From assembly GCA_002344215.1 (NCBI GenBank), contig DDSV01000024.1, positions 197,474 through 261,473 on the forward strand: a stretch of DNA of 64,000 bases, given 5' to 3'. How positions within the stretch are numbered: the stretch's first letter is position 1; every line of letters begins with the position of its first letter. This document shows positions 1 to 9,404 of this stretch, in pieces. This stretch comes from Akkermansiaceae bacterium UBA2381. GTDB taxonomy: Bacteria; Verrucomicrobiota; Verrucomicrobiia; Verrucomicrobiales; DEV007. The position numbers and the translations under genes were made by a program. The notes below the pieces were generated by a model. The model searched no databases and had not been told where the DNA came from. It saw nothing but the letters and a program-made list of their open reading frames with translations.

Positions 1-60
1 ATCGCCGTGTTGTATCAGGCGATGAGGAAGATCGAGGAAAAGCCGGACGAGGCGGAGTGA
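1..60 (+). CDS. C-terminal end of an unidentified protein (partial)
   Basis: Nineteen codons in frame 1 end in TGA at 58-60. The peptide ends in a short charged, Glu-rich tail (IEEKPDEAE), and the gene continues beyond the left edge of the window. Its stop lies one base from the stop of the convergent pyc gene, so it fits as the 3' end of a real gene rather than a shadow. Too little remains to name a family. Confidence 0.45.
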   Translation: MAVLYQAMRKIEEKPDEAE

Positions 61-61
61 G

Positions 62-3000
62 TCACGCCTCCAGGCGCGCCAAAAGATCGTCGGTCGAGAC
101 CGAGTCGCCCTTTTTCACGAGGATCTCGGTGACGGTGCCGTCAATGTTGGCGGAAATGGTCGTGAGCATCTTCATCGCCTCTAGCGAGATGATGGGATCG
201 CCGGCCTTCACGCGGGTGCCCACCCCAACGGCGAGATCGGTGACCATGCCGGGCATCGGCGCGACGACCTGAAGCGGGTCCTTCGCATCACCCTTCGCTT
301 TCGTCACCGCGTTCTTCGGCGCGAGCGACTTGTCGAGGATCTGCGACTCGCGCGGCATCCCGTTGAGCTCGTAGAAGACGTTGCGGCGTCCCTCGTCGTC
401 GGCTTCACCGATGCCGATGAGCTTGATGAAAAGGAGTTTACCGTGATCGATCTGCACTTCGATCTCCTCACCGATGGAGAGACCGTAGAAGAAGGCCGGA
501 GTCGGCAGGCCCGAGACCTCGCCGTAGTTCGCCATGAACTGGTCGAAGTCGGAGAAGACCTGCGGATACATGAGGTGGCTGTAGAGATCGTCGTCGTTGG
601 CGGGACGTCCGAATTTTTTGGCCAGATCGGCGCGGGTCGCTTCGAGATCGACAGGAGCGGCGAGTTCACCGGGACGCTTCGTCGTGGCGACACGATCGCC
701 GAGGACGACTTTCTGAACGTCCTTCGGCCAACCACCGTCGGGTTGTCCAAGACCACCCGAGAGCATGTCGATGACCGACTCGGGGAAGTCATGCGATCCG
801 GGCGCGAGCGAGGGCACGTCCTGCGGACGGATGCCGCGGGTGATGAGATACATGCACATGTCGCCGACGACCTTCGAGCTCGGCGTCACCTTGATGATGT
901 CGCCAAAGAGCTGGTTCACCTCGGCATAGGTGCGGGCGATCTCGGGCCAACGGTGGCCGAGGCCCATGGCATTGGCCTGCTCTTTGAGATTCGTGAACTG
1001 CCCGCCGGGCATCTCGTGGAAGTATACCTCGGCCGAGCCGGCGCGCGGCGCGGTGTTGAAGGGCGTGTAGAAACCGAGCACTTCCTCCCAGTAATCCGAC
1101 ATCTCATTGAGAGCGTCAAAGTCTATCCCGGGATCACGCTCATGGCCGCGCAGGGCAGCGCAGACGGAGTTGAGGTTCGGCTGGCTCGTCGATCCAGACA
1201 TCGACGCAATCGCAAGGTCGGCGATATCGACCCCGGCGTCGGCGGCGGAAAGAACCGAAGCCGCGTTGATGCCCGAGCTGTCGTGGGTGTGGAAATGGAT
1301 CGGAAGTCCGATCTCCTCGCGCAGGGCGGCGACGAGTTTCTTCACCGCGAAGGGACGGCAGAGACCGGCCATGTCCTTGATCGCGAGAATGTGCGCGCCC
1401 ATTTTCTCGAGTTCCTTGGCCTTGGCGATGTAGTATTTCAGAGAATACTTGTCGCGCTTCGGATCATCGATGTCGCCAGTGTAGCAGACCGCGGCTTCAC
1501 AGATGGACTTTGTCTCGTTGCGGACTGCCTCCATCGCTACCTGCATGTTGGGCAGGTAATTGAGCGAGTCGAAGATCCGGAAAATGTCCATGCCCGCCTC
1601 GGCGGAGTGTTTCACGAAGCCGGCCACGACGTTGTCGGGATAGTTCGAATATCCCACCGCATTCGAGCCGCGGAAGAGCATCTGGAAACAGATGTTCGGC
1701 ACTTTTTCGCGCAGGTCGCGAAGGCGGTCCCAGGGCGACTCCTTGAGGAAACGCATCGCCGTGTCGAAGGTCGCGCCGCCCCACATTTCGAGACTGAAGA
1801 GGTTCGGCGTGCGGTGGGCGACGACGTCCGCGACATTGAGCATGTCGATGGAGCGCATCCGCGTGGCGATGAGCGACTGGTGTGCGTCGCGCATCGTCGT
1901 ATCGGTGATGAGGAGCGGCTTCTGTTCGCGGATCCAGGCGGCGAATTTCTCCGGCCCCAGTTCGAGGAGGCGGTCGCGTGAACCTTTCGGAATGCCGGCC
2001 TTCAGATCAAAGGCGGGGACACGCGCCGGCAGGAGAACCTCGGCCGGACGATAACCCTTGGCGGTATTGTTGCCGTTGACGGTGATGTCGCTAAGATACG
2101 ACAGCAGCTTCGTGGCCCGGTCGCGGCGCGGCTGGAACTTGAAGAGATCCGGATTGGTGTCGATCAAGCGCGTCGTCGCGTTGCCCGAGCGGAAAGTCTC
2201 ATCAAGGACGACATTCTCGAGGAAGGGAATGTTCGTCTTCACCCCGCGGATGCGGAACTCGCGCAGGGCGCGGTTCATGCGCTGCAGGGCAATGTCGAAG
2301 CGTGGACCGGAGGCCGTCAGCTTCACGAGCATCGAGTCGTAGTAGGGCGTCACGACCGATCCCGCGTCACCCGCGCCCGCATCGAGGCGGATGCCGAAAC
2401 CGGCGGCGGAGCGGTAATTGATGATCTTGCCGTAGTCGGGCGAGAAGCCGTTCGCCGGATCTTCCGTGGTGATGCGCGCCTGCACCGCATAGCCGTTGCG
2501 CGGAATGTCTTCCTGCTTCGGAATGTCGATCTCGTGACTGAAGAGCGAATGCCCCTGGGCGACGAGAATCTGCGAGCGGACGAGGTCGATTCCGGTGATG
2601 ACCTCGGTCACGGTGTGCTCGACCTGGATGCGCGGGTTCATCTCGATGAAGAACCACTCCTTCGAATCGATGTCGTAGAGGAACTCGACCGTGCCGGCGT
2701 TGTTGTAGCCGATCTCCTTCGAGAGTTTCACCGAGGCCTCGCAGAGCTCGTGACGGACCTTTTCGTCGAGATTCACCGAGGGTGCGATCTCGATGACCTT
2801 CTGGTGGCGGCGCTGCACCGAGCAATCACGCTCGTGGAGGTGGACAATGTTGCCGTGTTTGTCACCGAGGATCTGCACCTCGATATGTTTGGCGCGTCCC
2901 ACGAAACGCTCGAGGAAAACGGCGGGATTGCCGAAGGCGTTCGCCGCCTCGGTCTGGGCCTGGTCGAGGAGACCATCGAGCTCGGACTCTTTCTGCACGA

Positions 3001-3541
3001 CGCGCATGCCGCGACCGCCGCCGCCGAAGGCCGCCTTGATGATGAGGGGAAAGCCGATCGTGCGGGCGATCTTGAGCGCCTCGGCGCGATCGCTGACGGG
3101 CTCCTCGGTGCCGGGAAGGGTCGGGACGTTGACCTTCTTGGCGAGGGCACGGGCCGAGACCTTGTCGCCCATGGCGTCGAGCATTTCCGGATCGGGACCG
3201 ATGAACTTCAGCCCCGCCTCGCGGCAGGCGCGCGCGAAGTCGGCGTTTTCGGAAAGGAAGCCGTAGCCGGGGTGGATGAGGGTGACACCCTTCTCCTTCG
3301 CGATGTGGATGATACCCTCGATGTCGAGGTAGGCTCCGACCGGGCCCTTTTCCTTGCGGAGACGGTAGGCCTCGTCGGCCTTGAAGCGGTGGCGGGAGAA
3401 GCGGTCCTCCTCCGCATAGATCGCGACGGTGCGGAGTCCCAGCTCGGTGGCGGCGCGGAAGATCCGGATGGCGATCTCGCCCCGGTTCACGGCCATCAGT
3501 TTTTCGGTCTTTTCGGGCATCGGGGTCTCGGTTTCGGACAT
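62..3541 (-). CDS. pyc: pyruvate carboxylase
   Basis: Biotin-dependent enzyme that carboxylates pyruvate to oxaloacetate using ATP and bicarbonate, refilling the TCA cycle; cytoplasmic. The 1159 residues match the usual length of the single-chain enzyme. The order is a biotin carboxylase domain (about 14-470, with the FGGGGRGMR glycine loop and EMNPRIQVEHTVTE), a DRE-TIM carboxyltransferase domain from about 545 (TDTTMRDAHQSL), the PYC/OADA region, and a C-terminal biotinyl domain. The biotinylated lysine is K1124 in EAMKM, 35 residues from the end, as usual. The ATG start gives a normal N-terminus before KLMAVNRGEIAIRI. It is convergent with the partial gene on its left and separated from ndk by 138 bp, so it is probably its own transcription unit. 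Confidence 0.97.
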   Translation of the reverse strand: MSETETPMPEKTEKLMAVNRGEIAIRIFRAATELGLRTVAIYAEEDRFSRHRFKADEAYRLRKEKGPVGAYLDIEGIIHIAKEKGVTLIHPGYGFLSENADFARACREAGLKFIGPDPEMLDAMGDKVSARALAKKVNVPTLPGTEEPVSDRAEALKIARTIGFPLIIKAAFGGGGRGMRVVQKESELDGLLDQAQTEAANAFGNPAVFLERFVGRAKHIEVQILGDKHGNIVHLHERDCSVQRRHQKVIEIAPSVNLDEKVRHELCEASVKLSKEIGYNNAGTVEFLYDIDSKEWFFIEMNPRIQVEHTVTEVITGIDLVRSQILVAQGHSLFSHEIDIPKQEDIPRNGYAVQARITTEDPANGFSPDYGKIINYRSAAGFGIRLDAGAGDAGSVVTPYYDSMLVKLTASGPRFDIALQRMNRALREFRIRGVKTNIPFLENVVLDETFRSGNATTRLIDTNPDLFKFQPRRDRATKLLSYLSDITVNGNNTAKGYRPAEVLLPARVPAFDLKAGIPKGSRDRLLELGPEKFAAWIREQKPLLITDTTMRDAHQSLIATRMRSIDMLNVADVVAHRTPNLFSLEMWGGATFDTAMRFLKESPWDRLRDLREKVPNICFQMLFRGSNAVGYSNYPDNVVAGFVKHSAEAGMDIFRIFDSLNYLPNMQVAMEAVRNETKSICEAAVCYTGDIDDPKRDKYSLKYYIAKAKELEKMGAHILAIKDMAGLCRPFAVKKLVAALREEIGLPIHFHTHDSSGINAASVLSAADAGVDIADLAIASMSGSTSQPNLNSVCAALRGHERDPGIDFDALNEMSDYWEEVLGFYTPFNTAPRAGSAEVYFHEMPGGQFTNLKEQANAMGLGHRWPEIARTYAEVNQLFGDIIKVTPSSKVVGDMCMYLITRGIRPQDVPSLAPGSHDFPESVIDMLSGGLGQPDGGWPKDVQKVVLGDRVATTKRPGELAAPVDLEATRADLAKKFGRPANDDDLYSHLMYPQVFSDFDQFMANYGEVSGLPTPAFFYGLSIGEEIEVQIDHGKLLFIKLIGIGEADDEGRRNVFYELNGMPRESQILDKSLAPKNAVTKAKGDAKDPLQVVAPMPGMVTDLAVGVGTRVKAGDPIISLEAMKMLTTISANIDGTVTEILVKKGDSVSTDDLLARLEA

Positions 3542-3679
3542 GGGGCGCCACTATAAACTTTGGCCCCGCAACGGAAAGACCGATTTTTACGAAATCACGG
3601 ACCCTTAAGGAATGATCCGTACCCGTTTGCGCCGTGACGAGGCCCTACCCCCTCAGGTCTGTCACCCGACCCTACCGGA

Positions 3680-4105
3680 TCAGTAAGCAAATATCTCGCT
3701 ATCCTTAAAGAAGCGCTTCACCTCGATGGCTCCATTTTCAGGCGAATCAGATGCGTGACAAATGTTGATCATCATGTCTTCGCCAAAATCACCGCGGATG
3801 GTGCCCGCTTCCGCTTCTTTCGAATTGGTCGGTCCGAGCATGCCTCGCACTTTCGCGATGACGTCTTCGCCTTCGAGAACAAGCGCAATGACGGGGGCGG
3901 ACTGCATGAACTCAACGATGCTCGGGAAAAAGGGCTTGTCGGCGACGTGACTATAATGCTCGGCGAGAAGCTCGTTGGAAAGATGGATCATCTTTGCCCC
4001 GCGAATGACAAAGCCGGCCTTTTCAAAGCGGTCAATGACTTCGCCGCAATGGGCTTTTTTCACACAGTCGGGCTTGAGGAGGATGAGGGAACGTTCGGTC
4101 GACAT
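3680..4105 (-). CDS. ndk: nucleoside diphosphate kinase
   Basis: Transfers the gamma-phosphate from ATP to nucleoside diphosphates through a phosphohistidine intermediate; cytoplasmic. The 141-residue product is the standard length. It begins MSTERSLILLKPDCV and contains the active-site His in NICHASDSPENG. The reading frame is open another 89 codons upstream, but that extension overlaps the neighbouring lipoprotein gene and has no family similarity, so the ATG at 4105 is the start. A 77 bp gap separates it from the upstream lipoprotein gene on the same strand. Confidence 0.95.
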   Translation of the reverse strand: MSTERSLILLKPDCVKKAHCGEVIDRFEKAGFVIRGAKMIHLSNELLAEHYSHVADKPFFPSIVEFMQSAPVIALVLEGEDVIAKVRGMLGPTNSKEAEAGTIRGDFGEDMMINICHASDSPENGAIEVKRFFKDSEIFAY

Positions 4106-4182
4106 GAGAGAGGTCAGTGTGTGTGTTTCGTGGAGGCGGCTATCTGTAGGCAGTTTAAGCGTGAAGGAAAGGGAAAAATGGA

Positions 4183-5019
4183 TCAGATCCCGTGTTTGTA
4201 GCTTTCGCAGCGGTTCATCCATCCGGCCGACCAGCGCGATTCCCCCCGGTCCGCAGGCGAGTTCTTGATGCGACGCTGCAGCACCCGCCGCGCCGCTTCG
4301 CTGAACTCGTTTGAAGAAGCCTGACCTCCCTCTGAGGGGCCCATCTCCAGCAGGACGTCTCGCAACCCCCACCCATGACCGTTGTATTTTTCCTCGGGTT
4401 TAACGCCCTCGCCCTTGAAGTTCACGTAATCAATAAGGGCATAAAGTCCGTTCCGACTTCCGGCCATTTTGTAAAAGTTGTCCCGGAGCCTCGATTTATC
4501 GGCTTCTCCACTGGTCACTGCCTGCATTTTTGGCAGCGCCTGCTCTAGCCGTTGCACAATGAACCCGGTCTGGAGAGAGACGGAATTGGCGAGGAACTGG
4601 CGCAGTTCTTTCATTCGCGGAGAATTCTGCTCCTGCAGAAACTGTGCTCGAGAGGACCACGGGCAACCCGCAGCTTCGGCAACCCAGGCGGGCAGGGGAG
4701 CATTTCGTTGCTTCATATAAGCAATCAGAGGGGGAAAGCTCTCCTGAAAGGGCCCGGGGCGGCCGGGAACGTACCAGATGAAATGCCCGATTCCAAGAGA
4801 GGGAAAGTCCTCGCCCGCGTTCCATGAGGTAAGCCCCTCAACCGTTCCGCCACATTCGTTCTGCCAGATCTTGCGACCGATCGCCGCCGCGTCGGCGTCG
4901 TTCAATTGAATTCCAGCACCCCCGGGGCTCGGGGAAGGCGACGAATCCAAGGAGGCGCATCCCGCGAACGTCGAAAGAAGAAGGAGAACCAGGCAGGAGA
5001 GGGGGAAACGCATCCCCAA
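4183..5019 (-). CDS. lipoprotein with a lysozyme-like E...LGIGH signature
   Basis: 278 residues. The N-terminus is a lipoprotein signal (hydrophobic run, then the lipobox FAGC at about residue 21), so the mature protein should be membrane-anchored in the envelope. The conserved part starts near residue 45 with NECGG, followed by an aromatic stretch and SLGIGHFIWY. Further on are conserved-looking CPWSSR, LQTGFIVQRL and ALIDYVNFKGEG. From memory this resembles a widespread uncharacterised bacterial family. The Glu followed about 20 residues later by SLGIGH recalls the catalytic region of T4-type (GH24) lysozymes; this is inference. The gene is divergent from the zinc-ribbon gene at 5140 across an AT-rich 120 bp region. 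A second ATG two codons in could also serve as start. Confidence 0.75.
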   Translation of the reverse strand: MGMRFPLSCLVLLLLSTFAGCASLDSSPSPSPGGAGIQLNDADAAAIGRKIWQNECGGTVEGLTSWNAGEDFPSLGIGHFIWYVPGRPGPFQESFPPLIAYMKQRNAPLPAWVAEAAGCPWSSRAQFLQEQNSPRMKELRQFLANSVSLQTGFIVQRLEQALPKMQAVTSGEADKSRLRDNFYKMAGSRNGLYALIDYVNFKGEGVKPEEKYNGHGWGLRDVLLEMGPSEGGQASSNEFSEAARRVLQRRIKNSPADRGESRWSAGWMNRCESYKHGI

Positions 5020-5139
5020 AATGTCGTTAATAAATATAAAAAATCAAACGAACCTCTAAAAACCTTTTGATAATTTCCATAATTTAATTTATATTTCATA
5101 GAACTAGGCTCACGAAACCGGGATTGACCGATATTTTTT

Positions 5140-7350
5140 ATGAATTCAGACTACGACTTTACTCTCAACTCCAGCGAGAGTCCCTCCTCCGGGACGGCAA
5201 GGAATCGTTTCCTTGATTCGCTTGGTGTGGGTGAAAATGCCCTGCGCAGTCTCGAAGGAACTCAGGAGGAGCCTGCAACTGTAGACGAAGGTCTCGTCCT
5301 CTCTTCCCAGCCGGAAGTCGAATCGTCAGAAGCCAATGTCGATCTTTCAAAAGGGCGGGCTATTTCCATTTCCGTCAACCGCGGAGCCGCGATCAATCGG
5401 TCCCTCGAAATCACCGTACCATCCTCACCAAAAGCAGAAGAGGCCGGAGAAGCCGAAGCCAATCCTCCTGTCACCCCGGTCACTGACGATCTTGACACCA
5501 TTATCAACCTGAGTTGTCCGGAATGTGCGGGCGATCTCGTGATCAAACGCCGACACCTCGGGGTGGAGGGAGCCTGCGTGTGGTGTCACACCCCCATCGT
5601 AGCGGCTGAAACAGCGCGCGACCGTCAGGTTCGCGTCTTCGCCCTTCTGGGAGGAATTCAGAAACCCGAAGCGACAGTCGCTCCCGCAGTGCAAGAACCA
5701 CAAGAGCCGACGATAGCCCCTTCCCCTGCTCCCCTCTTACCATCCCCTGCTCCCTTCGTGCAAAAAGCTGAATCGGCGAGCACTCCCGCAGGGCAGGAAC
5801 CGCTCGAATCAACGGCACCTTCCTCTGCTCCCTGGAAGCCTTTCGACGCAACTGTCGAGCACGGCTTTTCCGCGGTGCCGGAAGTTGAAACCTTGAATGA
5901 AGTCACCCCTGACCCGCAAGTCAGCCAGGATCCGGCAGACAATTTCTACGGTGGCAATTTGGGATTCAGCCCTTCTTTCGAACCTGCCACGCTCGAAGAC
6001 CAGAGCCCCGTAGAGGAAATCACTCACCAAGGTGCGCCTACAACCGCGCAACCTTTGCCGATGGATCTCGATGATCTCTATGCCAGTTCGGGGTTCGGCT
6101 CACCTGCCGACGGGAACAAAGGCGAACCCGGCTTCGGTGAAACCATGGCCCAAACCCCGAAAGGGGCAGCCGCCTTCAACCCCGCTGGATTCGGTGCTTT
6201 CCTTCAATCTCCGGCTCCAATTGCTGACCGGGAGATCGCCTCCCCCCTGGCTCCCTGGTCCGGAACGGGCGCACCGGACACCGTAAGCGATGAGCCCCTC
6301 GCCCCGGATTCCCCGGTTAAAGATGAAGAGTCTCCGGCAACAGCGGGCTTCGCCAGTCCTACGCCCTGGGGACCGCCGGCAACCTTTGTTCCAGAGGAAT
6401 CCGTGATTGATTCTCCTCCCACGTTGATAAAAGAAGAAGCGTCTCCCTCAGACTGGGCGAGCGCCTTCGAAAATCACCGTGAACCGGAGAGTTCCGTCTC
6501 TCCTCAAAAAGACACGGCTCCGGAAGCCCTTCCCGCAGCACCCGCCTTCGCCGGATTCGAATCGGGTTTCGGTTCTTCGTCAGCCGAAGCAGAAAAGCCC
6601 GTATCTACCGATGCGTCTACTGAAGCTCCATCAGGCTTTTTCTTCAGCAACGCGCCTGCATCCACGATGCTCTTTGGCAGAAGTGAGTCGACCGGGGAAT
6701 CCTTCGCAATGCCGGGACACTGCTTTTCAACCGGGAGCTCGTCCGAACCCGAACCGAAAACCTTTGAAGCTCTTTTTCCTTCCACATCCGAAGAGGAAGT
6801 TCATCCACCTATCTTCGAAGCGGCTGAAATGGAGAGCCCCGCGGAGTTTTCCGCAACACGCGAAGCAGTCGGAACAGATCCCCTTTTCCCATCAATCAAT
6901 CAGGGTCCGTCTCTTTTCGGGGATTCGCCCTTCGCTTCTTTTCAAGACGAGCCAGTCAACGAGACCGCCCCGACTCCCGCTGCGGGCTCAGCGTTCTCTG
7001 ACCTCAGCCCGGCTCCCTTTTCCCCGGCGACCGGACCGGAAAACCCTCCGGTGACGGCTATTCCAGAAAGCGCCAATCACGCCGTCCCTGCGATTGCTTC
7101 ACTCCCTCCAATCAACCAGGCGAAACCCAAACCCAAGGTCCGCAAGGGGTTCATCGTCCTCATGGTGATCATCGTCGGATTCGCTTCGGGCGCGGCACTG
7201 GCCTCATTCGTGCTTCCGGTTGAGGAGTATGTGCAGACGGCTCGTGCCTTTATGGAGAAGAAGTTCAACCCCGCCGGAATTCCTTCCGAGACGCTCCCTC
7301 TGCCGCTTCCGACCGGGACCGCTGCAGCGACTGAGATCACGGAGCCCTGA
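5140..7350 (+). CDS. zinc-ribbon, low-complexity, single-TM protein (paralogue 1)
   Basis: 736 residues of unknown function. A zinc-ribbon-like motif C126-x2-C129-x16-C146-x2-C149 follows an acidic Ser-rich leader. About 500 residues of Pro/Ala/Ser/Glu-rich, probably disordered sequence come next. Near residue 668 a basic stretch (KPKPKVRKG) precedes a single hydrophobic segment (about 670-692) and a short tail with VEEYVQTARAF. The layout suggests a cytoplasmic ribbon on a long flexible arm, anchored by one C-terminal membrane helix. The next gene, 27 bp downstream, has the same architecture and identical Cys spacing, so the two are probably duplicated and co-transcribed. There is no signal peptide. 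No known function can be assigned. Confidence 0.8.
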   Translation: MNSDYDFTLNSSESPSSGTARNRFLDSLGVGENALRSLEGTQEEPATVDEGLVLSSQPEVESSEANVDLSKGRAISISVNRGAAINRSLEITVPSSPKAEEAGEAEANPPVTPVTDDLDTIINLSCPECAGDLVIKRRHLGVEGACVWCHTPIVAAETARDRQVRVFALLGGIQKPEATVAPAVQEPQEPTIAPSPAPLLPSPAPFVQKAESASTPAGQEPLESTAPSSAPWKPFDATVEHGFSAVPEVETLNEVTPDPQVSQDPADNFYGGNLGFSPSFEPATLEDQSPVEEITHQGAPTTAQPLPMDLDDLYASSGFGSPADGNKGEPGFGETMAQTPKGAAAFNPAGFGAFLQSPAPIADREIASPLAPWSGTGAPDTVSDEPLAPDSPVKDEESPATAGFASPTPWGPPATFVPEESVIDSPPTLIKEEASPSDWASAFENHREPESSVSPQKDTAPEALPAAPAFAGFESGFGSSSAEAEKPVSTDASTEAPSGFFFSNAPASTMLFGRSESTGESFAMPGHCFSTGSSSEPEPKTFEALFPSTSEEEVHPPIFEAAEMESPAEFSATREAVGTDPLFPSINQGPSLFGDSPFASFQDEPVNETAPTPAAGSAFSDLSPAPFSPATGPENPPVTAIPESANHAVPAIASLPPINQAKPKPKVRKGFIVLMVIIVGFASGAALASFVLPVEEYVQTARAFMEKKFNPAGIPSETLPLPLPTGTAAATEITEP

Positions 7351-7377
7351 TACGTCCATTTTTACAAGAACCGCACC

Positions 7378-8661
7378 ATGAGCTTACAAACCTCTGTAAA
7401 GGAACGAACCGGGAACCTCGAAGAGACCCTGCAATTGAGATGCCCCGGATGCAACGGCGGCCTGAACCTCAGACGAAAACACCTCGGAATCACCGGACAG
7501 TGCGTCCATTGCCACTCGTTCCTCACCGCGATTGAGGAGTTTGGATCCGTCAGGGTCGTCATGGGAGCATCTCCCGTTGCCACCAAAGCGCAGCCAGTCG
7601 AACCGGCCCCTGCACCGAAGATCGAGGTGCCGGCGGCGAGTCCGGAACTTTCGATGTCTGAGCCCCCCCCACTTTCCCCTCAGTGGGGATTTCCGGAGAG
7701 GACCCCGGAGCCACTTGAACTCCAGGCACCCTCGACCGCTCTAAACGCGCCGTCCCCCGCCGCTGAGCCTGTTTCGCTCGAGTCGTCCTTTGTGGACACC
7801 GTCACCACGGATTTCGCCTATTCGCCTCTGGATCGTGAAGGAGACAACCTCTTTGTTGACCGGGCCGGGATTCCCCTCGCCATGTCGCAGCCGACGCCTC
7901 CGCCATTGACCCCATCTCCCTTCGATGAGGTCGATGATTTCCAGATTCCTTTCTCCTCCTTGTTCAAAGTGGAGGAAAGCCCGGTCGAACTCAACGAAGC
8001 ATGGGGAACCAAAGTACCTCAGGAATCGCATGCGAGTAGTTCACCTTTCTCAACCCCGTCATCCGGAGGGGGAGGTTTCGCCGAGACACTTTTCCGTGAC
8101 AAGGTGGTAAAGGAATCCGCCAGTGACGATTTCACGATCGCGATCCCCTTTTCCGTGGCGAAAGCCAAGGAGGCGCCCGCTCCCCTTCGCCATCAGGATT
8201 GCGCACCCAAAGTCATTCTCGACGGAGATGGTCGCCCCTTGGCTCCGATGACCAAAGAAGAGGAGGAGGAGTTTGCCAAAAACTTCTTCGCGATGGAACG
8301 CGCCCGTGGAAAAGAACCCAAGTGGCGTAAGCGTCTCAAGGGATTCCTCATCAAGGTCATCGTCCTCGGCCTTGCCGGCATGGTCGCCTTTTTTGTGACG
8401 CCGAGGGAGAAAATGGTCGAATACCAAACCAAGGCCGGCACCTGGCTCGAACCCGGCATGGCCATCCTCGACTATCTCCCGGAAGGGATGAGACCTGAAT
8501 GGCTGCCCCGGACGGATTTTGGAATCGATGCCGGTCTCGATGAGAACGGGAAACCGAAACCGAAGATGAACGCTTTCGAGGGGCTTGAGAAACTCAAAGT
8601 AGACATCGGCAACATGCGCGGTGCTGCCGATGAGGAATTGAAGAAGCTCAACGATTACTGA
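7378..8661 (+). CDS. zinc-ribbon, low-complexity, single-TM protein (paralogue 2)
   Basis: 427 residues of unknown function, with the plan of the preceding gene in shorter form. The zinc-ribbon-like motif is at the N-terminus (C22-x2-C25-x16-C42-x2-C45, with RRKHLGITGQC resembling RRHLGVEGAC of the upstream protein). A Pro-rich acidic linker follows. Then a basic patch (KWRKRLKG) leads into one hydrophobic helix (about 322-340) and a tail of roughly 85 residues containing YLPEGMRPEWLP. Only the ribbon and the membrane end are conserved between the two; the linkers are not alignable by eye. The family is not recognised beyond a resemblance to MJ0042-type ribbons common in PVC bacteria. Confidence 0.8.
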   Translation: MSLQTSVKERTGNLEETLQLRCPGCNGGLNLRRKHLGITGQCVHCHSFLTAIEEFGSVRVVMGASPVATKAQPVEPAPAPKIEVPAASPELSMSEPPPLSPQWGFPERTPEPLELQAPSTALNAPSPAAEPVSLESSFVDTVTTDFAYSPLDREGDNLFVDRAGIPLAMSQPTPPPLTPSPFDEVDDFQIPFSSLFKVEESPVELNEAWGTKVPQESHASSSPFSTPSSGGGGFAETLFRDKVVKESASDDFTIAIPFSVAKAKEAPAPLRHQDCAPKVILDGDGRPLAPMTKEEEEEFAKNFFAMERARGKEPKWRKRLKGFLIKVIVLGLAGMVAFFVTPREKMVEYQTKAGTWLEPGMAILDYLPEGMRPEWLPRTDFGIDAGLDENGKPKPKMNAFEGLEKLKVDIGNMRGAADEELKKLNDY

Positions 8662-8697
8662 GGTCCTTGCCCGGAAACGGGTCTCCAGCTCAACCGG

Positions 8698-9300
8698 TCA
8701 GCGGCTCATGTAGGAGAGCTTCCCTGCGGTCTTGTCGATATCGCCAAGACCGTCGAGGAGTTCGCCGATGGGGTCCCACTGGCCGGAAAGGAAGGCGTCC
8801 CGTGCCGTGCTCGGGATGGTCACCGGAATGGACTGATCGCCAAAACTAACCTTGCAGGCCTCGACGTCGATCTTGATCTCAACGCCGGGATCGGCATTCA
8901 CCGCCGCCGCGAGCTTGTCGATATCGGAAGCGCTGGCGATGACACAGGGCATCCCCAGAGTGGCGCAGTTACCGAAGAAGATTTCCGCGAAGCTCTGTGC
9001 GATGACTGCGCTGAATCCGGCTTTCGAGATCGCCTGAGGAGCATGCTCACGCGAGCTGCCGCAACCAAAGTTAATCCCCGAAATCAGAATGCTCGCACCG
9101 GAAAAACGCGCCTCGTTGAGGGGATGGCTTTTGAGGGTCCCGTCCTCCTCATGGCGGACGTCATAAAAGAGATATTCTCCCAGACCATCGAAGGTCACAC
9201 ACTTCATAAAGCGGGCGGGAATGATACGGTCCGTGTCGATGTCGGAACCGGGGACATAAACGCCCCTGCCAGTGACGGAAGTGATTTTTTCGAGAGCCAT
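8698..9300 (-). CDS. leuD: 3-isopropylmalate dehydratase, small subunit
   Basis: Small swivelling-domain subunit of isopropylmalate isomerase (LeuCD), which converts 2-isopropylmalate to 3-isopropylmalate in leucine synthesis; cytoplasmic. The 200-residue length is normal. Recognised by DIDTDRIIPARF near residue 20 and the substrate-loop signature NFGCGSSREHAP. The LeuC partner with the iron-sulfur cluster is not in this window. The gene is convergent with the zinc-ribbon pair (36 bp between stops) and divergent from the small secreted protein at 9405. Confidence 0.95.
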   Translation of the reverse strand: MALEKITSVTGRGVYVPGSDIDTDRIIPARFMKCVTFDGLGEYLFYDVRHEEDGTLKSHPLNEARFSGASILISGINFGCGSSREHAPQAISKAGFSAVIAQSFAEIFFGNCATLGMPCVIASASDIDKLAAAVNADPGVEIKIDVEACKVSFGDQSIPVTIPSTARDAFLSGQWDPIGELLDGLGDIDKTAGKLSYMSR

Positions 9301-9404
9301 GATGCAATAAATCGAGTGAAATGATCTTTCGGCCCTGAGTCCGTCAAACTCAAGTGGAAATGAGGATTGATCCCGGCAGCCAAATCTTCTAAAGTTTTGG
9401 AGGA

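Noticed and set aside
443..1981. 512-residue plus-strand open frame inside pyc
   Set aside because: Antisense to conserved pyruvate carboxylase sequence and of charged, low-pattern composition; the same applies to other long antisense frames over pyc, argG and mrp.
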